From Odiellus spinosus (taxonomy: Eukaryota > Arthropoda > Arachnida > Opiliones > Phalangiidae): a stretch of 64,000 nucleotides of DNA. Shown piece after piece: positions 56,701 to 64,000 of the stretch. The stretch is from assembly GCA_963920705.1 (NCBI GenBank), contig CAWUCO010000080.1:620001-684000 (forward strand), written 5' to 3'. The position numbers were made by a program, and so were the translations under genes. How positions within the stretch are numbered: position 1 is the stretch's first letter; each line of letters begins with the position of its first letter. Below the pieces are notes generated by a model. The model was not told where the DNA came from. It made no database searches and saw nothing but the letters and a program-made list of their open reading frames with translations.

Positions 56701-59700
56701 TCCAAATATAGATTCACAAATTTCCCAAGTATAGATTCACAAATTTCCCAAGTATAGATTCACAAATTTCCCATGTATAGATTCACAAATTTCCAATGTA
56801 TAGATTCACAAATTTCCCAAGTATAGATTCACAAATTTCCCAAGTATAGATTCACAAATTTCCCAATTATAGATTCACAAATTTCCCAAATATAGATTCA
56901 CAAATTTCCCATGTATAGATTCACAAATTTCCCAAGTATGGATTCACAAATTTCCCAAGTATAGATTCACAAATTTCCCAAATATAGATTCACAAATTTC
57001 CCAAGAATAGATTCACAAATTTCCCATGTATAGATTCACAAATTTCCCAAGTATAGATTCACAAATTTCTCAAGTATAGATTCACAAATTTCCCAAGTAT
57101 AGACTAACATATTTCCCAAGTATAGATTCACAAATTTCCCAAGTATAGACTAACATATTTCCCAAGTATAGATTCACAAATTTCCCAAGTATAGATTCAC
57201 AAATTTCCCAAGTATAGATTCACAAATTTTCCAAATATAGATTCACAAATTTCCCAAGTATAGATTCACAAATTTCCCAAGTATAGATTCACAAATTTCC
57301 CATGTATAGATTCACAAATTTCCCATGTATAGATTCACAAATTTCCCAAGTATAGATTCACAAATTTTCCAAGTATAGATTCACAAATTTCCCATGTATA
57401 GATTCACAAATTTCCCATGTATAGATTCACAAATTTTCCATGTATAGATTCACAAATTTCCCAAGTATAGATTCACAAATTTCAGAAGTATAGATTCACA
57501 AATTTCCCACGTATAGATTCACAAATTTCCCATGTATAGATTCACAAATTTCCCATGTATAGATTCACAAATTTCCCAAGTATGATTCACAATTTTCCCA
57601 AATATAGATTCACAAATTTCCCAAGTATAGATTCACAAATTTCTCAAGTATAGATTCACAAATTTCCCAAGTATAGACTAACATATTTCCCAAGTATAGA
57701 TTCACAAACTTCCCAAGTATAGATTCACAAATTTTCCAAATATAGATTCACAAATTTCCCATGTATAGATTCACAAATTTCCCAAGTATAGATTCACAAA
57801 TTTCCCAAGAATAGATTCACAAATTTTCCCAAGTATGGATTCACAAATTTCCCAAGTATAGATTCACCAATTTCCCAAGTATAGATTCATAAATTTCTCA
57901 AGTATAGATTCACAAATTTCCCAAGTATAGACTAACATATTTCCCAAGTATAGATTCACAAATTTCCCAATTATAGATTCACAAATTTCCCAAGTATAGA
58001 TTCACAAATTTTCCAAATATAGATTCACAAATTTTCCATGTATAGATTCACAAATTTCCCAATTATAGATTCACAAATTTCAGAAGTATAGATTCACAAA
58101 TTTCCCACGTATAGATTCACAAATTTCCCATGTATAGATTCACAAATTTCCCATGTATAGATTCACAAATTTCCCAAGTATGATTCACAAATTTCCCAAG
58201 TATAGATTCACAAATTTCCCCAGTATAGATTCACAAATTTCCCAATTATAGATTCACAAATTTCCAGAGTATAGATTCACAAATTTCCCAAGTATAGATT
58301 CACAAATTTTCCAAATATAAATTCACAAATTTTCCAAATATAGATTCACAAATTTCCCAAGTATAGACTAACATATTTCCAAAGCATAGATTCACAAATT
58401 TCCCAAGTATAGATTCACAAATTTCCCAAGTATAGATTCACAAATTTTCCAAATATAGATTCACAAATTTCCCAAGTATAGATTCACAAATTTCCCAAGT
58501 ATAGATTCACAAATTTCCCATGTATAGATTCACAAATTTCCCATGTATAGATTCACAAATTTCCCAAGTATAGATTCACAAATTTCCCAAGTATAGATTC
58601 ACAAATTTTCCAAATATAAATTCACAAATTTTCCAAATATTGATTCACAAATTTCCCAAGTATAGACTAACATATTTCCCAAGTATAGATTCACAAATTT
58701 CCCAAGTATAGACTAACATATTTCCCAAGTATAGATTCACAAATTTCCCAATTATAGATTCACAAATTTCCCAAGTATAGATTCACAAATTTCCCAAGTA
58801 TAGATTCACAAATTTTCCAAATATAGATTCACAAATTTTCCATGTATAGATTCACAAATTTCCCAAGTATAGATTCACAAATTTCAGAAGTATAGATTCA
58901 CAAATTTCCCACGTATAGATTCACAAATTTCCCATGTATAGATTCACAAATTTCCCATGTATAGATTCACAAATTTCCCAAGTATGATTCACAAATTTCC
59001 CAAGTATAGATTCACAAATTTCCCCAGTATAGATTCACAAATTTCCCAATTATAGATTCACAAATTTCCAGAGTATAGATTCACAAATTTCCCAAGTATA
59101 GATTCACAAATTTTCCAAATATAAATTCACAAATTTTCCAAATATAGATTCACAAATTTCCCAAGTATAGACTAACATATTTCCCAAGTATAGATTCACA
59201 AATTTCCCAAGTATAGATTCACAAATTTCCCAAGTATAGATTCACAAATTTTCCAAATATAGATTCACAAATTTCCCAAGTATAGATTCACAAATTTCCC
59301 AAGTATAGATTCACAAATTTCCCATGTATAGATTCATAAATTTCCCATGTATAGATTCACAAATTTCCCAAGTATAGATTCACAAATTTTCCAAGTATAG
59401 ATTCACAAATTTCCCATGTATAGATTCACAAATTTCCCATGTATAGATTCACAAATTTCCCAAGTATAGATTCACAAATTTTCCAAATATAAATTCACAA
59501 ATTTTCCAAATATAGATTCACAAATTTCCCAAGTATAGACTAACATATTTCCCAAGTATAGATTCACAAATTTCCCAAGTATAGACTAACATATTTCCCA
59601 AGTATAGATTCACAAATTTCCCAATTATAGATTCACAAATTTCCCAAGTATAGATTCACAAATTTTCCAAATATAGATTCACAAATTTTCCATGTATAGA

Positions 59701-62700
59701 TTCACAAATTTCCCAAGTATAGATTCACAAATTTCAGAAGTATAGATTCACAAATTTCCCACGTATAGATTCACAAATTTCCCATGTATAGATTCACAAA
59801 TTTCCCATGTATAGATTCACAAATTTCCCAAGTATGATTCACAAATTTCCCAAGTATAGATTCACAAATTTCCCCAGTATAGATTCACAAATTTCCCAAT
59901 TATAGATTCACAAATTTCCAGAGTATAGATTCACAAATTTCCCAAGTATAGATTCACAAATTTTCCAAATATAAATTCACAAATTTTCCAAATATAGATT
60001 CACAAATTTCCCAAGTATAGACTAACATATTTCCCAAGTATAGATTCACAAATTTCCCAAGTATAGATTCACAAATTTCCCAAGTATAGATTCACAAATT
60101 TTCCAAATATAGATTCACAAATTTCCCAAGTATAGATTCACAAATTTCCCAAGTATAGATTCACAAATTTCCCATGTATAGATTCACAAATTTCCCATGT
60201 ATAGATTCACAAATTTCCCATGTATAGATTCACAAATCTCCCAAGTATAGATTCACAAATTTCCCAAGTATAGATTCACAAATTTCCCAAATATAGATTC
60301 ACAAATTTCCCAAATATAGATTCACAAATTTCCCATGTATAGATTCACAAATTTCCCAAGTATAGATTCACAAATTTCCCAAGTATAGATTCACAAATTT
60401 CCCAAATATAGATTCACAAATTTCCCAAGAATAGATTCACAAATTTCCCAAGTATAGATTCACAAATTTCCCAAGTATAGATTCACAAATTTCCCAAGTA
60501 TAGATTCACAAATTTCTCAAGTATAGATTCACAAATTTCCCAAGTATAGACTAACATATTTCCCAAGTATAGATTCACAAATTTCCCAAGTATAGATTCA
60601 CAAATTTCCCAAGTATAGATTCACAAATTTCCCAAGTATGATTCAAAAATTTCCCAAGTATAGATTCACAAATTTTCCCAAATATAGATTCACAAATTTC
60701 CCAAGTATAGATTCACAAATTTCCCAAGAATAGATTCACAAATTTCTCAAGTATAGATTCACAAATTTCCCAAGTATAGACTAACATATTTCCCAAGTAT
60801 AGATTCACAAACTTCCCAAGTAGAGATTCACAAATTTTCCAAATATAGATTCACAAATTTCCCATGTATAGATTCACAAATTTCCCAAGTATAGATTCAC
60901 AAATTTCCCAAGTATGATTCAAAAATTTCCCAAGTATAGATTCACAAATTTCCCAAGAATAGATTCACAAATTTTCCCAAGTATAGATTCACAAATTTCC
61001 CAAGTATAGATTCACCAATTTCCCAAGTATAGATTCATAAATTTCTCAAGTATAGATTCACAAATTTCCCAAGTATAGACTAACATATTTCCCAAGTATA
61101 GATTCACAAATTTCCCAATTATAGATTCACAAATTTCCCAAGTATAGATCCACAAATTTCCCAAGTATAAATCCACAAATTTTTCAAGTATAGATTCACA
61201 AATTTCCCAAGTATAGATACACAAATTTTCCAAATATAGATTCACAAATTTTCCAAGTATAGATTTACAAATTTCCCAAGTATAGATCCACAAATTTCCC
61301 TAGTATAGATCCACAAATTTCCCTAGTATAGATCCACAAATTTCCCAAGTATAGATTCACAAATTTCCCAAGTATAGATTTACAAATTTCCCAAGTATAG
61401 ATTCACAAATTTCCCAAGTATAGATTCACAAATTTCCCAAATATAAATTCACAAATTTCCCAAGTATAAATTCACAAATTTCCCAAGTATAAATTCACAA
61501 ATTTCCCATGTATAGATTCACAAATTTCCCAAGTATAGAATCACAAATTTCCCAAATATAGATTCACAAATTTCCCAAGAATAGATTCACAAATTTCCCA
61601 AGTATAGATTCACAAATTTCTCAAGTATAGATTCACAAATTTCCCAAGTATAGACTAACATATTTCCCAAGTATAGATTCACAAATTTCCCAAGTATAGA
61701 TTCACAAATTTCCCAAGTATAGATTCACAAATTTCCCAAGTATAGATTCACAAATTTCTCAAGTATAGATTCACAAATTTCCCACGTATAGATTCACAAA
61801 GTTCCCATGTATAGATTCACAAATTTCCCATGTATAGATTCACAAATTTCCCAAGTATGATTCACAAATTTCCCAAGTATAGATTCACAAATTTCCCCAG
61901 TATAGATTCACAAATTTCCCAATTATAGATTCACAAATTTCCAGAGTATAGATTCACAAATTTCCCAAGTATAGATTCACAAATTTCCCAAGTATAGATT
62001 CACAAATATCCCAAGTATAGATTCACAAATTTCCCATGTATAGATTCACAAATTTCCCATGTATAGATTCACAAATTTCCCAAGTATAGATTCACAAATT
62101 TCCCAAGTATGATTCAAAAATTTCCCAAGTATAGATTCACAAATTTCCCAAGTATAGATTCACAAATTTTCCCAAATATAGATTCACAAATTTCCCAAGT
62201 ATAGATTCACAAATTTCCCAAGAATAGATTCACAAATTTCCCAAGTATAGACTAACATATTTCCCAAGTATAGATTCACAAACTTCCCAAGTATAGATTC
62301 ACAAATTTTCCAAATATAGATTCACAAATTTCCCATGTATAGATTCACAAATTTCCCAAGTATAGATTCACAAATTTCCCAAGAATAGATTCACAAATTT
62401 TCCCAAGTATGGATTCACAAATTTCCCAAGTATAGATTCACCAATTTCCCAAGTATAGATTCATAAATTTCTCAAGTATAGATTCACAAATTTCCCAAGT
62501 ATAGACTAACATATTTCCCAAGTATAGATTCACAAATTTCCCAATTATAGATTCACAAATTTCCCAAGTATAGATTCACAAATTTTCCAAATATAGATTC
62601 ACAAATTTTCCATGTATAGATTCACAAATTTCCCAAGTATAGATTCACAAATTTCAGAAGTATAGATTCACAAATTTCCCACGTATAGATTCACAAATTT

Positions 62701-64000
62701 CCCATGTATAGATTCACAAATTTCCCATGTATATATTCACAAATTTCCCAAGTATGATTCACAAATTTCCCAAGTATAGATTCACAAATTTCCCCAGTAT
62801 AGATTCACAAATTTCCCAATTATAGATTCACAAATTTCCAGAGTATAGATTCACAAATTTCCCAAGTATAGATTCACAAATTTTCCAAATATAAATTCAC
62901 AAATTTTCCAAATATAGATTCACAAATTTCCCAAGTATAGACTAACATATTTCCAAAGCATAGATTCACAAATTTCCCAAGTATAGATTCACAAATTTCC
63001 CAAGTATAGATTCACAAATTTTCCAAATATAGATTCACAAATTTCCCAAGTATAGATTCACAAATTTCCCAAGTATAGATTCACAAATTTCCCATGTATA
63101 GATTCACAAATTTCCCATGTATAGATTCACAAATTTCCCAAGTATAGATTCACAAATTTCCCAAGTATAGATTCACAAATTTTCCAAATATAAATTCACA
63201 AATTTTCCAAATATTGATTCAAAAATTTCCCAAGTATAGACTAACATATTTCCCAAGTATAGATTCACAAATTTCCCAAGTATAGACTAACATATTTCCC
63301 AAGTATAGATTCACAAATTTCCCAATTATAGATTCACAAATTTCCCAAGTATAGATTCACAAATTTTCCAAATATAGATTCACAAATTTTCCATGTATAG
63401 ATTCACAAATTTCCCAAGTATAGATTCACAAATTTCAGAAGTATAGATTCACAAATTTCCCACGTATAGATTCACAAATTTCCCATGTATAGATTCACAA
63501 ATTTCCCATGTATAGATTCACAAATTTCCCAAGTATGATTCACAAATTTCCCAAGTATAGATTCACAAATTTCCCCAGTATAGATTCACAAATTTCCCAA
63601 TTATAGATTCACAAATTTCCAGAGTATAGATTCACAAATTTCCCAAGTATAGATTCACAAATTTTCCAAATATAAATTCACAAATTTTCCAAATATAGAT
63701 TCACAAATTTCCCAAGTATAGACCAACATATTTCCCAAGTATAGATTCACAAATTTCCCAAGTATAGATTCACAAATTTCCCAAGTATAGATTCACAAAT
63801 TTTCCAAATATAGATTCACAAATTTCCCAAGTATAGATTCACAAATTTCCCAAGTATAGATTCACAAATTTCCCATGTATAGATTCACAAATTTCCCATG
63901 TATAGATTCACAAATTTCCCAAGTATAGATTCACAAATTTTCCAAGTATAGATTCACAAATTTCCCATGTATAGATTCACAAATTTCCCATGTATAGATT
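53760..64000 (+). repeat. Cassette region with an 850-bp higher-order repeat
   Basis: CCCCAG starts at 53760, 54610, 55621, 56471, 58218, 59022, 59872, 61895, 62792 and 63573. Spacings are 850, 1011, 850, 1747, 804, 850, 2023, 897 and 781 bp. All are 23n-1 except 897, which is 23 x 39. The 850-bp unit (36 monomers of 23 bp and one of 22 bp) appears three times: 53760-54609, 55621-56470 and 59022-59871. They share the same order of TTCCAAATATAAATTC, GACTAACAT, CCCATG pairs, TTTTCCAAG, CAGAAG and CCCACG. The copies are not contiguous but alternate with longer or shorter versions, so this is a mosaic higher-order array. Confidence 0.85.

Larger units (their letters stand above)
1..64000 (+). repeat. 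23-bp satellite DNA array filling the window
   Basis: Every line of the sequence is a head-to-tail run of a 23-bp monomer with core AGATTCACAAATTTCCC and linker AAGTAT. A consensus copy occupies positions 1-23. At 64,000 bases this is about 2,780 copies. All copies have the same orientation; the reverse-complement motif GGGAAATTTGTG never appears on the + strand. No stretch departs from the repeat long enough to hold a gene, RNA or transposon. The AAATTT segment is the most constant part; the linker and the preceding C-run vary most. Length variants are 22 bp (one A lost, TATGATTC), 24 bp (extra T, TTTTCCC) and a few shorter forms. Such long homogeneous arrays are typical of eukaryotic heterochromatin. 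The family and host are not recognised. Transcription or centromere function cannot be judged from sequence alone. Confidence 0.98.
36800..64000 (+). repeat. Proposed super-repeat unit B (expanded, right end cut by window)
   Basis: From 36.8 kb the marker order of 7-23.4 kb is repeated: TACCAATTATAG (36808), the CATGAATAG doublet (38371, 38509), CCCGTG (39543), CCCTAGAA (39704), TAGTAAGATCC (43242, 45745), AGTAAAGATTC (about 43849 and 46342), TAGCATAGATCC (47351, 48200, 49049, 51376, 52548), CACCAATTTCCC (about 50529) and the CCCCAG cassettes (52.1-63.6 kb). Offsets from unit A are about 28.8-33.4 kb. Several segments that are single in A are doubled or tripled in B. The unit boundary is inferred, not seen as a sharp junction. 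Confidence 0.5.

Noticed and set aside
1449-61293. Open reading frames of 63-93 codons on both strands
   Set aside because: They are by-products of the repeat. Because 23 is not divisible by 3, every frame runs through the same 23-codon cycle, with one TAG on the + strand and one TGA on the - strand. Substitutions such as GATTC to GATCC turn the - strand TGA into TGG, and 22-bp monomers skip the + strand TAG, so frames open where those variants cluster. The predicted peptides are simple repeats with no domain, and identical ones recur only where the DNA is duplicated.
1-64000. CRISPR array
   Set aside because: A 23-bp repeat is in the size range, but there are no spacers: monomers abut directly and vary by point change. 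There is no cas gene and the scale is far too large.
1-64000. Telomeric repeat
   Set aside because: The 23-bp monomer contains no TTAGGG, TTTAGGG or similar G-rich strand motif, and it is far more variable than telomeric repeats. A subtelomeric location remains possible but is not shown.
1-64000. CENP-B box or other centromere protein site
   Set aside because: The CENP-B box needs TTCG and CGGG elements. CpG is nearly absent and no monomer class fits. Centromere function cannot be inferred.
1-64000. TATA-like promoters (GTATAGA) and NF-kB-like GGGAAATTTG on the reverse strand
   Set aside because: These occur in nearly every monomer as part of the repeat unit, with no associated gene. Such frequent matches carry no evidence of regulation.
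1-64000. Assignment to a named species or satellite family
   Set aside because: I do not recognise the monomer. A search of repeat databases with the consensus would decide; none was possible here.

Overview
The whole 64 kb window is one uninterrupted satellite DNA array. Its unit is a 23-bp monomer: a 17-base core, AGATTCACAAATTTCCC, followed by a 6-base linker, AAGTAT. By length there are about 2,780 monomers. All read in the same direction. I see no inversion, no transposon or other foreign insertion, no RNA gene, no regulatory site and no protein-coding gene. The consensus monomer has 7 G/C in 23 bases (about 30% GC) and contains no CpG. This kind of DNA points to a eukaryotic heterochromatic block (pericentromeric, subtelomeric, sex-chromosome or B-chromosome like). 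I do not recognise the satellite family and cannot name a lineage.

The information lies in the order of monomer variants, not in genes. Monomers differ mainly in the linker and in the C-run before it: CCCATG, CCCACG, CTCAAG, CAGAAG, CCAGAG, CCCAATTAT, TTCCAAATAT, AAGAATAG and others. Some carry linked core changes (GACTAACATATTT, GATCCAC, GATTTAC, GATTGAC). A 22-bp subclass lacks one A (TATGATTC). Rare variants act as markers and show many nested tandem duplications. Unit lengths read from marker spacing are about 137-138, 153, 573, 804, 849/850, 872/874, 919, 942, 1011, 1081, 1103, 1172, 1222, 1400, 1541/1564, 1607, 1654, 1747, 2110, 2457/2503 and 2799 bp. Nearly all equal 23n, or 23n minus 1 to 3, as expected for unequal exchange kept in monomer register.

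Layout: 1-7 kb is a mixed array with a duplicated block of about 1.4 kb and a 573-bp duplication. 7-13.4 kb is rich in GATCC and GACTAATAT variants and holds the 138-, 1103- and 874-bp duplications. 13.4-20.6 kb holds the 942-, 1541/1564- and 1081-bp duplications. 20.6-23.4 kb is a run of CCCCAG cassettes. 23.5-36.8 kb lacks the CCAGAG monomer and is dominated by GATCC and TAGTTT variants. 36.8-64 kb then repeats the marker order of 7-23.4 kb, in expanded form, at offsets of about 28.8-33.4 kb. This suggests a super-repeat of roughly 30 kb, and it is the most notable structure in the window.

The few open reading frames over 60 codons are by-products of the 23-bp period and I do not annotate them as genes. 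All block boundaries were found by eye from marker variants and are approximate to about one monomer unless an exact spacing is given.
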